This document shows positions 49,224 to 58,363 of a stretch of DNA of 64,000 nt, piece by piece. The stretch's first letter is position 1. The number at the start of each line of letters is the position of its first letter. The DNA is taken from positions 60,512 through 124,511 of the forward strand of contig CALULT010000001.1 of assembly GCA_944321565.1 (NCBI GenBank), given 5' to 3'. The notes beneath the pieces were generated by a model. It saw only the letters and a list, made by a program, of their open reading frames with translations. It was not told the origin of the DNA and ran no database searches. This DNA is from an uncultured Paraprevotella sp. GTDB lineage: Bacteria > Bacteroidota > Bacteroidia > Bacteroidales > Bacteroidaceae. A program made the translations under genes and the position numbers.

Positions 49224-52200
49224 TTAGAATCCGACAGACACTCCCATGGAATATGTGCGGGGGATGGGATAGACCGCTCCCGGTGTTTCCGGGTCGATGC
49301 CGTCGTAGTCCGTGATGATGAACAGGTTGCTGACGCTGAACGACAGGCCGAGCGAGCTGATGTGAGCCTTCTTCATCCAATTGCCGTCGAAGTTGTAGCT
49401 GAGCATCAGCGAGCCGAGCTTGAAATAGGAAATGTTCTCCAGCATGGAAGCCCTGGTGATGACGCTGGTGGTGACCATGTAGTCGTCCAGTCCCAAGTAG
49501 TCCCCATAGGCATCGATGATGCGTGGGTGGCCGTTGGTGATGGGGTTGTTCGGTGTCCAGCGGTTGACGGCATCCTTGGCCACGTTCAGGTGGTTTACGT
49601 AGAGGTCGTTCTCCTGCGCCGGGATGGGTTCCACGATGCTTTTGTCCACAGTGCTGTAGCTCACCGGGCAGTTGATGTTGTTCTCGATTTTCCCGTTGAT
49701 GGAGAACGAGCCGCCCAGACTTAGCGTGAGCTGCTTGTAGGAGAGCGTGAGGGAGTAGCCGCCGTTGGTCGGCGCGTTGGCCGTGCCGAGGTAGAAGGCG
49801 TAATTTTCTGCCAGGCCGCGGTCGGCAGCCGAATTGAACACGGCGTCGGGGCGTGGTTCGTAGGTGTAGATGCCAAGGTTCTTGTCGATGCCCTGTATCT
49901 TTCCGCTGATAATCATGTCGAGCGGGTAGCCCTCGTAGTAGCTGCCCCACAGGCTGGGGTTGGGCGCGGCATAGCTCAGCAGCTTGTTGCGGTTGTAGGC
50001 GATGTTGGCCGAGAGCGAGAGCCGCCAGTCGCGGGTTTTCACGATTTGGGCGTTCAGTGTCAGTTCCGCGCCTTGGTTGAGCAGTTCCGACGTGTTGAAG
50101 CTCTGCACGGAGAACCCGGTGGTGTAGGGGACGGAGACGCTGGTCACGGCATCGCGGGTGCGGCGGTCGTAGAGCTCGCCCTGCAGGCGCAGGCGGTCGT
50201 CCAGGAAGCCGATGTCGAGCGACACCTTCATGTCGCGCGTCTTTTCCCAGCGCAGGTTAGGATTCGGGGCGTTTTTCAGCCATCCGATGCGGTAGTAGTC
50301 ATCATCAGTCCGGCGGAACGAGGTGGAATAGTCCATGACCAACTGCGGATAGACGGACTTGTTGATGTTGCCCGTGTAGCCGAAGGCCGTGCGCAGCGAC
50401 AGGCTGCTGATGATGTGTTTGATGGGCTTCATGAACTTTTCTTGGTCGATGTTCCAGGCCAGTCCGATGGAGCCGGTGGGGTTGAACTGCTCGTCGCTGC
50501 CGAAGTTGTTCGACCCGTCCGTGCGCCCGGTGAAGCTGGCGATGTAGCGTTGTTTGAACACGTAGTCCAGCGAGAAGTAGAACGAGGCGAAGGCGTCTTC
50601 CACGATGCTCTGTCCCGAGAGGGCATCCATGATGGAACCGTAGCGCAGCATGTCGGCATATTCCAGTTGGGTGTCTTCGGGGAACACCGGCATGGCCGAG
50701 TTGCCGGACACGGGGTCGTAGCCATAACGTTTCTCGAAGATACTTTTGGAGTAGGAACTGCGGATTTCCGCGCCGGCCAAGGCACTGATGTAGTGGTCTT
50801 CGGCAAACGTGTTGGAGTAGTGGAACTGTCCGCGTAGGTTGTAGTTGGTGTTGTAGGCCGCGACCTGCGTGATGGAGCTGTATGTGCGGTCGGACGCAAT
50901 CTCGTTGGCATCGAAGGGGCGGTCTTGCCATGCGGCGTAGGTGTCCTTGCCGTTGATGTTGTCGGATGTGTTCGTCACGTAGTTGTAGGAGGCCAGCCCC
51001 TCGAACGTCAGGTTGTCGATGATGCGCACCGACATGTTGGCGATTAACGAGGCGGAAAGGTTTTTGGCCACGTTCGAGGTCTCGTTGATTTCGCGGAAGA
51101 TGTTGAACCCGTTTTCCGGCAGGCGTGCGGCCACCGAGCCGTTGGCATGCGCCAGGCTGTAATAGGTCTGGTCGGCGGAATAAGAACCGTCATCGTTGTA
51201 TGGCCGTTCATACGGGTTGGCAAAATAGGCATAAGTGAACGGGTCGGTGTTCATCGAGGGCGAATTGGATTCCTGCATGGAGAGGTCGGCGTTCAGTCCG
51301 ATTTTCACTCTCCGGTTGGGTTTCATGTCCAGCTTGATGCTCGCGTTGTAGCGTTCGTAGTCGGTCTTCTTCACCAGCCCGTTGTTCTTGGAGTAGCCCA
51401 GGGATACGTAGTAGGTACTCTTGTCCGATCCGCCGGACATGGACAGGTAGTGGTCGTGGGACACTGAATTGCGGAACAGTTCCTCGAACCAGTCGGTCGA
51501 ATGTTGTCCCAAGCGGGCGATTTCCGCGTCTTGTTCGGCACGGCTCATGCCCGCATATTTCCCGTAGCCCGAGCGAATCATACCCACAACGCCTACTACC
51601 GGGTAGTTCTCCCCGTTGGCGAACTTCTCGGCAGCAAATTCATCCCACAGCTCTTGTTCCCATGCCAGTTTTTCGGAAGAATTCATTAGGTTGGCATCGC
51701 GTGGAGGCGCGCTGACCACCGACACGTTGGCCGAGTAGTTGATGCTCATTTTCCCTTCCTTGCCCCGTTTGGTCGTCACCACGATGACACCTCCGGCAGC
51801 CCGCGAGCCGTAAATCGCGGCGGCTGAGGCATCTTTCAGGATGCTGATGGACTCTATGTCATGAGGGTTGATGCCTGCGATGCCGTTGGTGAAGATGTCG
51901 TTGAAGTCTCCGGCACGAATCTGTGCGCTGGAGATAGTCGGGATGTCGCGTTGCAAAGGTACCCCGTCGATTACCCACAGCGGGTCGGCGTTGCCCGTGA
52001 TGGTGTTGGTGCCGCGGATGCGGATTTTGGCAGTTTCTCCCGGACGGCCGGACAGGGCTTTGACATCCATGCCGGCTACTTTGCCCTGCATCAGCATGTC
52101 CAGGTTGGCCATGGGGTTCCCTTTCAGGTCTTTGGAGGTCAGCGTGGCAACGGAACCGGTCGTGCGGCGTTTCGTTGTGCGTTGATAGCCGGTGACGACC

Positions 52201-52532
52201 ACTTGGTCCAGTTCGGCGTTTTCGTCTTCCAGCACGATTTTTCCGTTGACGGGCTTGGTCACAGTCATATAGACGGGCTTCATGCCGACATACCGGATTT
52301 CGATTTCGGTGTTTTTGTCCACCCATAGCGACACGTTGCCGTCTATGTCGGACACCACGCCTTGTGCTTTGCCGGCGACTCTGACCGTGGCGCCGGGCAA
52401 AGGATTCTGTTCGGCGTCCACTATCGTCACTTTGACCAAGATGGCGGCATCGCCTTTCGGGCGTTGTTGGGCGTGCAGCCCCATGGCCAGGGCGCACATC
52501 ATGCACAACAGGAATGTTCTCAAAAGTTTCAT
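49224..52532 (-). CDS. SusC/RagA-family TonB-dependent outer-membrane receptor
   Basis: 1102 residues. Signal peptide MKLLRTFLLCMMCALAMGLHAQ. A carboxypeptidase-regulatory-like domain (VTIVDAEQNPLPGATVRVAGKAQGVVSDIDGN) is followed by a TonB box region (LDQVVVTGYQRTTKRRTTGSVA), plug domain (GSRAAGGVIVVTTKRGKEG) and a 22-strand barrel ending YSMGVSVGF. It imports substrates too large for porins, powered by TonB. It is the third gene of an operon whose first two genes encode peptidases, so the cargo is likely a peptide, as for RagAB. Confidence 0.95.
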   Translation of the reverse strand: MKLLRTFLLCMMCALAMGLHAQQRPKGDAAILVKVTIVDAEQNPLPGATVRVAGKAQGVVSDIDGNVSLWVDKNTEIEIRYVGMKPVYMTVTKPVNGKIVLEDENAELDQVVVTGYQRTTKRRTTGSVATLTSKDLKGNPMANLDMLMQGKVAGMDVKALSGRPGETAKIRIRGTNTITGNADPLWVIDGVPLQRDIPTISSAQIRAGDFNDIFTNGIAGINPHDIESISILKDASAAAIYGSRAAGGVIVVTTKRGKEGKMSINYSANVSVVSAPPRDANLMNSSEKLAWEQELWDEFAAEKFANGENYPVVGVVGMIRSGYGKYAGMSRAEQDAEIARLGQHSTDWFEELFRNSVSHDHYLSMSGGSDKSTYYVSLGYSKNNGLVKKTDYERYNASIKLDMKPNRRVKIGLNADLSMQESNSPSMNTDPFTYAYFANPYERPYNDDGSYSADQTYYSLAHANGSVAARLPENGFNIFREINETSNVAKNLSASLIANMSVRIIDNLTFEGLASYNYVTNTSDNINGKDTYAAWQDRPFDANEIASDRTYSSITQVAAYNTNYNLRGQFHYSNTFAEDHYISALAGAEIRSSYSKSIFEKRYGYDPVSGNSAMPVFPEDTQLEYADMLRYGSIMDALSGQSIVEDAFASFYFSLDYVFKQRYIASFTGRTDGSNNFGSDEQFNPTGSIGLAWNIDQEKFMKPIKHIISSLSLRTAFGYTGNINKSVYPQLVMDYSTSFRRTDDDYYRIGWLKNAPNPNLRWEKTRDMKVSLDIGFLDDRLRLQGELYDRRTRDAVTSVSVPYTTGFSVQSFNTSELLNQGAELTLNAQIVKTRDWRLSLSANIAYNRNKLLSYAAPNPSLWGSYYEGYPLDMIISGKIQGIDKNLGIYTYEPRPDAVFNSAADRGLAENYAFYLGTANAPTNGGYSLTLSYKQLTLSLGGSFSINGKIENNINCPVSYSTVDKSIVEPIPAQENDLYVNHLNVAKDAVNRWTPNNPITNGHPRIIDAYGDYLGLDDYMVTTSVITRASMLENISYFKLGSLMLSYNFDGNWMKKAHISSLGLSFSVSNLFIITDYDGIDPETPGAVYPIPRTYSMGVSVGF

Positions 52533-52549
52533 TGTTTTTGCAGCCTTTT

Positions 52550-54817
52550 TTATTTATGGTGAATAATGTCAATGTGCCTGGGCGACGGTTTCAGCAGGTT
52601 TTCCACGAAATAGTAGCGTATCAGGTTCGTGTAGTACGGAGAAGTAAGCCCGTGGTCTTTTCCCGGGAAGACGAACATGTCGAAACGTTTGCCCGCCTTG
52701 ATCAGGGCATCGGCCAGCCGGTAGGTGGACGAAGGCGGGACGTTTTTATCCACGTCTCCGGTGATGAGCAGCAGCTTGCCTTTCAGATTGCCTGCCAGTT
52801 CGGCATTGGTGGGAATGCTTGCGGAGAACGTGGTTTTCCCGCTTGTGGAGTCGGTCTTTTCTTCCAGCCCGTGGAACGTTTCGCCCCACCATTGTATGTA
52901 GATGTTGTTGTCGTGGTTGCCCGAGGCGGCCACGCCCACTTTGTAGAAATCCGGATAAGTCAGCATGGCAGCCGCAGTTTGGAATCCACCTCCCGAGTGT
53001 CCGTAAATGCCCACGCGGTCGAGGTCGATGAAGGGATAGCGTTTGGCCAGTTCTTCTATGGTGTGCTTGTCGTCGGCCAGCGGGTAGTCGCGCAGGTTGC
53101 CGTAACCATAACAATAGAAGTCGCGCCCGCGCCAAGGGGAACTGCCGCGTGAGGGCATGTTGATGACCACGAATCCCAGTTCGGCCAAGGATTGGTTGCC
53201 ATTGTCGTCCAAGGCGAAAGAGCGCGGAATCTGGTCGATTTGCGGGCCGGGATAGACGTTGCTGATGATGGGGTATTTCTTTGTCGGGTCAAGGTTCGAG
53301 GGAGTGTACATCACCCCGTAGAGGTCGGTTTCCCCGTCGGCTGCCTTCACGCTTACCAATGTGGGGGCTTTCCAGCCGGCTTGCCGCAGGGGACTGTCAT
53401 CGGTGCGCTCCACTTCATGGCGGTTTTTCGGTTTTTCAATCGATAACACACTCACGACAGGCGGCATGTCCATCCGTGAATACTTGTCAATGGCATATTT
53501 CTTGTCTTCGGAGAGTGAAAGCTCGTGATTGCCGTCTCCCGGTGTGAGCAACACTTGCTTTTTCCCGTTCCATTTCGCCTTGTAATAAAAGGTGTAATAG
53601 GGATTGATACCTTTCTCCAAACCATATCCGGCAAAAATGATTTCACGTTTCACTGTATCGACGTGGACAATAGGGCCGGCTACCAAGCTGTCGCCTTGTG
53701 TGATGCGGTTCAACAGTTTTCCGTTTCTGTCATAGAGGTAGTAGTTCCCCCGTCCCGTGCGTTCGGACCACCAAATGAAGTATTTCCCTTGTTCCACAAT
53801 CTGGTAGTTGAACAGCGTCAGGTTGAAGTGCGGCTTGCATTCTTCCGAAATCAGTTCGGTGACGGTGCCTTCTTCCACGTTGATGCGGCAAAGGTCGGTC
53901 TTGTCGGCTTTCCGGTTTCGGCGCGTGATATACAAAGCCGTGGGAGACCGGAAAAAGTCCATCTTGACGGTCTGGTCAGGGTATTTCCCGATGGGGAGCA
54001 TCCGCCCTTCGCCTCGGTCGGCATCATACCAATATAGGTGGTATTGCCGCACACAGCTGTCGCCCGGCATCGGCATCTTGAATGTTTCCGTCACAGGTCG
54101 CGACTTGCCTAGCGAATGGATGAGGCTCATTTCTTTCACTCCCCTCATGTCCTGCATCAGGTAGATGTATTTGTGTCCGAGCCAAAACCCGTTGGCACAG
54201 GTCGTGGTGTCCGGACTGTTGCGATAGGTATATGCCGCGTCTTCCTTGCCATCAAAGGTGATTCGTTTGACGGTGCCTGTCCGGTTGTCGCGCACATACA
54301 GGTCGTGCTCGCATCCCATCATGGTGAACAAGGAGTCTTTCGTGTGGTATGACTTGGGAAAGACGGGTGCCCCTTGGCGTTCTTCCTCGAACGGTTCCGT
54401 TTCCGACAAGGTGCCCGTTTTCATGTCATACATCATGTTCTTATCTTTCTTTTTCAGGTAGAAACGGTTGAAGTCATTCTGCCTGAACTGGAATCCATAG
54501 ATGTTGAGGTCTTTTGCGTCCAGTGTGTCGCCGGTGATTTGAAGGTATTGGCGCACGAACTGTCCGTAGTCCTTTATCATTTCTTTTTTCTCGCCGTTTT
54601 CCGCATTGACAAGATAGTATCTGTTTACTCCTCCATGGCAGACATCGTAATAGAAATGGTGGCTTTCCTTAATCCAGTTGGGATAGAATAGCACACCTTT
54701 CAGGTATTGCGACAAAGAGTCCTCGCTGAGCCTTTCGGCCGAATCCCAGTTTGCTTCTTGTGCAAAGGCGGGAAACGACGAGAGGCTGATGAACACACAG
54801 GTCAGTAGTTGTTTCAT
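52550..54817 (-). CDS. S9-family peptidase, DPP4-like
   Basis: 755 residues. Signal peptide ends at FPAFAQ. The N-terminal ~480 residues form a propeller (WYDADRGEGRMLPIG-type blades) and the C-terminus the alpha/beta-hydrolase with Ser608 in GHSGGGFQ, Asp690 in GDVDKNVPP and His722 in KDHGL. Such enzymes cut dipeptides or short peptides from the N-terminus of peptides, often after proline. The start overlaps the S8 protease stop by 4 bp, and susC follows 17 bp downstream, forming a peptide-processing and uptake unit. Confidence 0.93.
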   Translation of the reverse strand: MKQLLTCVFISLSSFPAFAQEANWDSAERLSEDSLSQYLKGVLFYPNWIKESHHFYYDVCHGGVNRYYLVNAENGEKKEMIKDYGQFVRQYLQITGDTLDAKDLNIYGFQFRQNDFNRFYLKKKDKNMMYDMKTGTLSETEPFEEERQGAPVFPKSYHTKDSLFTMMGCEHDLYVRDNRTGTVKRITFDGKEDAAYTYRNSPDTTTCANGFWLGHKYIYLMQDMRGVKEMSLIHSLGKSRPVTETFKMPMPGDSCVRQYHLYWYDADRGEGRMLPIGKYPDQTVKMDFFRSPTALYITRRNRKADKTDLCRINVEEGTVTELISEECKPHFNLTLFNYQIVEQGKYFIWWSERTGRGNYYLYDRNGKLLNRITQGDSLVAGPIVHVDTVKREIIFAGYGLEKGINPYYTFYYKAKWNGKKQVLLTPGDGNHELSLSEDKKYAIDKYSRMDMPPVVSVLSIEKPKNRHEVERTDDSPLRQAGWKAPTLVSVKAADGETDLYGVMYTPSNLDPTKKYPIISNVYPGPQIDQIPRSFALDDNGNQSLAELGFVVINMPSRGSSPWRGRDFYCYGYGNLRDYPLADDKHTIEELAKRYPFIDLDRVGIYGHSGGGFQTAAAMLTYPDFYKVGVAASGNHDNNIYIQWWGETFHGLEEKTDSTSGKTTFSASIPTNAELAGNLKGKLLLITGDVDKNVPPSSTYRLADALIKAGKRFDMFVFPGKDHGLTSPYYTNLIRYYFVENLLKPSPRHIDIIHHK

Positions 54818-56364
54818 TTCTTATATTTTTTTGCCAATTTGACGGCTTCCAGCGCATCGACGATGCCGCCGCTGGCAGACAGGCCGGGTGTTTTCATTGG
54901 ACGTACGCTCTTGATCAGGATTTCTTTCACTTGTGCAGCTTTTAGTCGCGGGAAATAAGCACGGAGCATTGCCGCGATTCCTGTGACAACCGGGGCGGCC
55001 ACGCTAGTGCCTTGCGAGGTTGCGTATTGGTCGCCGGGACAAACGGAGATGATGTCTTTTCCGGGAGCGAAAACATCCACTTCATGTTTCCCGTAATTGG
55101 AGAATGGGCAACAAATTCCGTCTTCATCCGAAGCCCCTACTTTTATCACATTCGGAAATGGTTTGCCTGTAGCGTCTTTTCCTGTGGGGAAACAAGTGAC
55201 GGAGTCAAGGTTGAGATGGTCGTTGCCGGCAGCTTGGATAATCAGCACGTCTTTTTCGGCGGCATATCCGATAGCTTTGTTGACCATGTCTGCCTGTGGG
55301 GAAGTGTATTTCCCAAAACTCATGTTGATGATTTTGGCTCCGTTGTCCACGGCATACCGTATGGCGGTGGCAATGTCTTTGTCATATTCGTCTCCGTTGG
55401 GCAGGGCGCGGATGGCCATAATACGTGCGTCAGGAAAGATTCCTTTTGCATCGGGGTTGCCCGTTCCTTGTCCGGCGATGATGCCCGCGTTGAATGTGCC
55501 GTGCAGTGCATTTTCGGTTGTCAGGGTTGCGTTACCATAAAAACGGTCTTCGGGATTGTTCATGTCGTCGCCCATCAGCAGGCGTTTGTCTTGGTCGTGC
55601 TCTATGCCATAGATGCGTTTTTTCATCAGGTCGAACTCGTTGTCATGTTGCTCAAGCAGTTGGTTCCATAGTGAACCTTTCGGAGCTTGGTAAAGGTCAA
55701 CGAGCAGTGTTTCGCACGCTTTGTTCCAACGTGCTTCATCGATAGGGATATACATTAGCCCGCTGATGGTCAGGGTGTCTTTCTGCAAATCGGGCATGGC
55801 TGCCAACACTGAGTCTATATACTGGTAAGCGTCATCTTTGATGCCTGTGTAGCCCACGAACTTGAGGTAGCTGTCGATGTTGGCTTTCTTGCGCATTTTC
55901 AGATAATAGGCATATTCTTCCTTGTCTTGTACTTGTGCCGGATCCAGGTTTTTGTATTTGGGATAAAGCCGTTTGAATTCCCGATATTCTTCCGTGCCGG
56001 CGTTGCCCATGTTGAACGTGCCGTCTTTTGTGCCCAGGAAGTTCCAACCGTGCAGGTCGTCCACGTATCCGTTTTGGTCGTTGTCCTTACCATCTGCAAT
56101 TTCCTTTGGGTTGTTCCATAATGCGGGGCGGAGATCCGTGGCGGTTGTGTCAATCCCAGTGTCAATGAGGCCGACAATGACTGTTTCTGTGGCGGACTTT
56201 TGTCTTGCTTCTAGATATTGCAATGCTTCATCAGAGCGTGTGCCTTGTAACGAATCGTTGAATATCTTATGCCATCCGGCATGGCCGTTTCCGTCTTGTC
56301 CAAACGCAATGTTGGAAGAAACAAACAAGAGTAGGCCAATTCCAAATAAATAGCATTTTTTCAT
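54814..56364 (-). CDS. S8-family subtilisin-like protease
   Basis: 516 residues. Signal peptide MKKCYLFGIGLLLFVSSNIAFG. The S8 triad is present: Asp68 (VGLIDTGID), His288 (LHGTFNAG) and Ser454 (GTSVAAP). A ~200-residue insertion sits between Asp and His, with a charged helical stretch (RLYPKYKNLDPAQVQDKEEYAYYLKMRKK, in part). There is no T9SS tail or lipobox, so periplasmic or surface location via another route is likely. It is the first gene of the operon; a -7 box lies at 56417. Confidence 0.92.
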   Translation of the reverse strand: MKKCYLFGIGLLLFVSSNIAFGQDGNGHAGWHKIFNDSLQGTRSDEALQYLEARQKSATETVIVGLIDTGIDTTATDLRPALWNNPKEIADGKDNDQNGYVDDLHGWNFLGTKDGTFNMGNAGTEEYREFKRLYPKYKNLDPAQVQDKEEYAYYLKMRKKANIDSYLKFVGYTGIKDDAYQYIDSVLAAMPDLQKDTLTISGLMYIPIDEARWNKACETLLVDLYQAPKGSLWNQLLEQHDNEFDLMKKRIYGIEHDQDKRLLMGDDMNNPEDRFYGNATLTTENALHGTFNAGIIAGQGTGNPDAKGIFPDARIMAIRALPNGDEYDKDIATAIRYAVDNGAKIINMSFGKYTSPQADMVNKAIGYAAEKDVLIIQAAGNDHLNLDSVTCFPTGKDATGKPFPNVIKVGASDEDGICCPFSNYGKHEVDVFAPGKDIISVCPGDQYATSQGTSVAAPVVTGIAAMLRAYFPRLKAAQVKEILIKSVRPMKTPGLSASGGIVDALEAVKLAKKYKK

Positions 56365-56416
56365 ATTTCCTGTGTGATTAATGTGCGATTCTTCGCTAAA
56401 TCCGCATTTTGGTTTG

Positions 56417-56424
56417 CAAAGTTA
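56417..56424 (-). promoter_or_regulatory. -7 box upstream of the S8 protease gene
   Basis: Minus-strand TAACTTTG, about 53 nt before the ATG. No good -33 element; a second box (TACCTTTG, 56544-56551) gives a ~170-nt leader. One or both may drive the operon. Confidence 0.55.
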
Positions 56425-56543
56425 CTACATTTTATTAAAAATCGTGTAACAAGGGAGGCCAAATTAGTAGGCGGGGGGATTTCTCCATGAAAAAAAGATG
56501 GATTTGTTTGGGTAATGGGCTGAAATATCGCTTTTTGCTCTTG

Positions 56544-56551
56544 CAAAGGTA
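56544..56551 (-). promoter_or_regulatory. Second -7 box upstream of the S8 protease gene
   Basis: Minus-strand TACCTTTG. It would start a ~170-nt leader reaching the protease gene. The 351-bp gap from 56365 to 56715 holds these two boxes, a dyad and the trxB terminator, but no gene. Confidence 0.4.
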
Positions 56552-56595
56552 AGGACGTGTGATGGAATGTGTGTCCCATGCATGAAAAGTCCTGA

Positions 56596-56612
56596 ATTTC
56601 AGATTCTGAAAT
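56596..56612. repeat. Dyad related to the 22-bp repeat family
   Basis: ATTTCAGA-T-TCTGAAAT is a perfect dyad; the core TTTCAG-N3-CTGAAA is the same as in the unit at 2393 (TTTCAG-AGC-CTGAAA). It lies upstream of the peptidase operon. Confidence 0.5.
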
Positions 56613-56655
56613 CAAGCTCTATTTCGATGCAACTCTATGGGCATGCTAAAAGAAA

Positions 56656-56693
56656 AGAGGCATATCCTGTAGGAAAAGGCAGGATATACCTCT
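56656..56693 (-). terminator. Terminator of trxB
   Basis: AGAGG-ATATCCTG pairs with CAGGATAT-CCTCT (one bulged mismatch) around a ten-base loop; TTTTCTTTTAG follows on the minus strand. Confidence 0.85.
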
Positions 56694-56715
56694 TATGTAG
56701 GCTGTTTTGGTGAGA

Positions 56716-57654
56716 TTACAATTTGTTACCCAACAAGTACCGTTCGGCTTCGATGGCAGCTTTGCATCCGCTTGCGGCGGCAGTGATGGCCTGGCGATAG
56801 TGCGGGTCTGCCACATCGCCTGCGGCAAACACGCCAGGGATACCCGTGCAAGGCGAAGCTCCTTCGGTAATGATGTAGCCAGTCTCATCGGTTTTGACCC
56901 ACGGCTTGAATATCTCTGAATTGGGTTTGTGTCCGATAGCGAGGAAGAAGCCGTCGATGGGCAGGTCGTAATGCAGTTCGTCGGCTTCGCCTTTGCGTTT
57001 CACCAGATGGACGCCTTCCACACCGTTTTCGCCATACAATCCTTCTGCATTGTGTTCAAAGAGCACTTCGATTTTCGGGTTGTCCAACACACGTTCCTGC
57101 ATGATCTTGGAAGCGCGGAGGAAGGGTTTGCGTACCAACAGATAGACTTTGGATGCCAGGCCGGCCAGGTAGGAGGCTTCCTCGCAGGCCGTGTCGCCGC
57201 CTCCGACAACTGCCACTGTTTTTTTTCGGTAGAAGAAACCATCGCAGGTGGCACAGGCACTGACTCCCATGCCGGCATATTTCTTTTCGTCTTCCAGGCC
57301 GAGATATTTGGCCGTGGCACCAGTGGCGATAATCACGGTGTCGGCTTCCACTGTGTTGCCGTCGTCGAACGTGATTTTGTAAGGGCGTTCGCCCAAGTCG
57401 GCTTTCACGGCAATGGCACTGCGTATGTCTGTTCCGAAGCGTTCGGCTTGGCGGCGCAGGTCGTCCATCAGGTCGGGGCCGGCTACCCCGTCAGGGTATC
57501 CGGGAAAGTTCTCCACTTCGGTGGTGATGGTCAACTGTCCGCCCGGCTGTATGCCTTCGTATAGCACGGGTGAAAGGTTTGCGCGGCCTGCATAGATGGC
57601 CGCCGTGTATCCGGCAGGGCCGGAACCGATGATCAAGCAACGTATATGTTCCAT
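56716..57654 (-). CDS. trxB: Thioredoxin-disulfide reductase
   Basis: 312 residues. FAD motif [19 protein letters not shown]; redox-active pair in ACATCDGFF (Cys-Ala-Thr-Cys); NADPH motif [13 protein letters not shown]-terminal [22 protein letters not shown]. It reduces thioredoxin with NADPH. It is downstream of lolA by 50 bp and of ftsK, an arrangement common in Bacteroidales. Confidence 0.96.
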   Translation of the reverse strand: MEHIRCLIIGSGPAGYTAAIYAGRANLSPVLYEGIQPGGQLTITTEVENFPGYPDGVAGPDLMDDLRRQAERFGTDIRSAIAVKADLGERPYKITFDDGNTVEADTVIIATGATAKYLGLEDEKKYAGMGVSACATCDGFFYRKKTVAVVGGGDTACEEASYLAGLASKVYLLVRKPFLRASKIMQERVLDNPKIEVLFEHNAEGLYGENGVEGVHLVKRKGEADELHYDLPIDGFFLAIGHKPNSEIFKPWVKTDETGYIITEGASPCTGIPGVFAAGDVADPHYRQAITAAASGCKAAIEAERYLLGNKL

Positions 57655-57704
57655 GTTTCTTTTTTGATGATGTTAAAGTTCATTTTCATATTTGGCACAG
57701 GGCG

Positions 57705-58349
57705 TTATCTCAAGTCGATGATTTCTGCCTGCGGGAAGTCTTTAGGGTTGAATTCGAAATCTTTGGCCTCGAAAGACTGTCCGGTGTGGAACTGGTGGAT
57801 GGAGATGCGCGTCCAGTTACCGTTGTCGCTTTGTTGCATGCGGACACACATCGGGGCATACGTCTGTTGGTCGATGTCCAGGATGATGGTGCGCAGGCTT
57901 TTCCGTTTGTCCTTGGCGGTCAGTGTCACTTCGTAGCAGGGTTTTCCGCGCAGGGTGGTCTCCTTTATCGTGTAGTCATAGCCGTCTTTATACAAGTTGA
58001 CGAAAGCATACGGGTTCATGCTTTGGCGTTCTTCGGGCGTGGGGACGCTCACGTTTACTTCTTCGTTGGCTTTCACGTAGCTCCACTGCGTTTCCCCGTT
58101 GTACCATGTCACCATGTCGGCTGTGGTCATTTGGAATTTCTCCCCTTGCATGCACATTGTGCCCGATACGCTTCCTTGCAGGTTTCCACCTGAAAAGCTG
58201 TCGGCTTTGAAGTCGGCTTTCACGCCGCCATGGCCAGTGATTTGAGCTGCTGTGGCATCCAGTACCTTCCGTGCGTCGCCATTTTGTTGGGCATGTCCGG
58301 TGGTGAGGCACAGGGCAAGAGCCATGAGACATAGGATTTTTTTCATCAT
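57705..58349 (-). CDS. lolA: LolA-like outer-membrane lipoprotein carrier
   Basis: 214 residues. Signal peptide ends at TTGHAQ. The half-barrel LolA fold is suggested by KADFKADSFSGGNLQGSVSG and GEKFQMTTADMVTWYNGETQWSY, and the C-terminal FEFNPKDFPQAEIIDLR. It ferries lipoproteins from the inner to the outer membrane, which fits the many lipoproteins in this genome. Adjacent to ftsK (14 bp) and trxB. A second Met codon (MMKK) makes the exact start ambiguous by 3 nt. Confidence 0.88.
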   Translation of the reverse strand: MMKKILCLMALALCLTTGHAQQNGDARKVLDATAAQITGHGGVKADFKADSFSGGNLQGSVSGTMCMQGEKFQMTTADMVTWYNGETQWSYVKANEEVNVSVPTPEERQSMNPYAFVNLYKDGYDYTIKETTLRGKPCYEVTLTAKDKRKSLRTIILDIDQQTYAPMCVRMQQSDNGNWTRISIHQFHTGQSFEAKDFEFNPKDFPQAEIIDLR

Positions 58350-58363
58350 ATAGTCGTTTTGAG

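Noticed and set aside
57705-58349. lolA as part of the acyl-chain system (flexirubin clusters have LolA-like genes)
   Set aside because: It is 22 kb away, between ftsK and trxB, which is its normal housekeeping neighbourhood in Bacteroidales.
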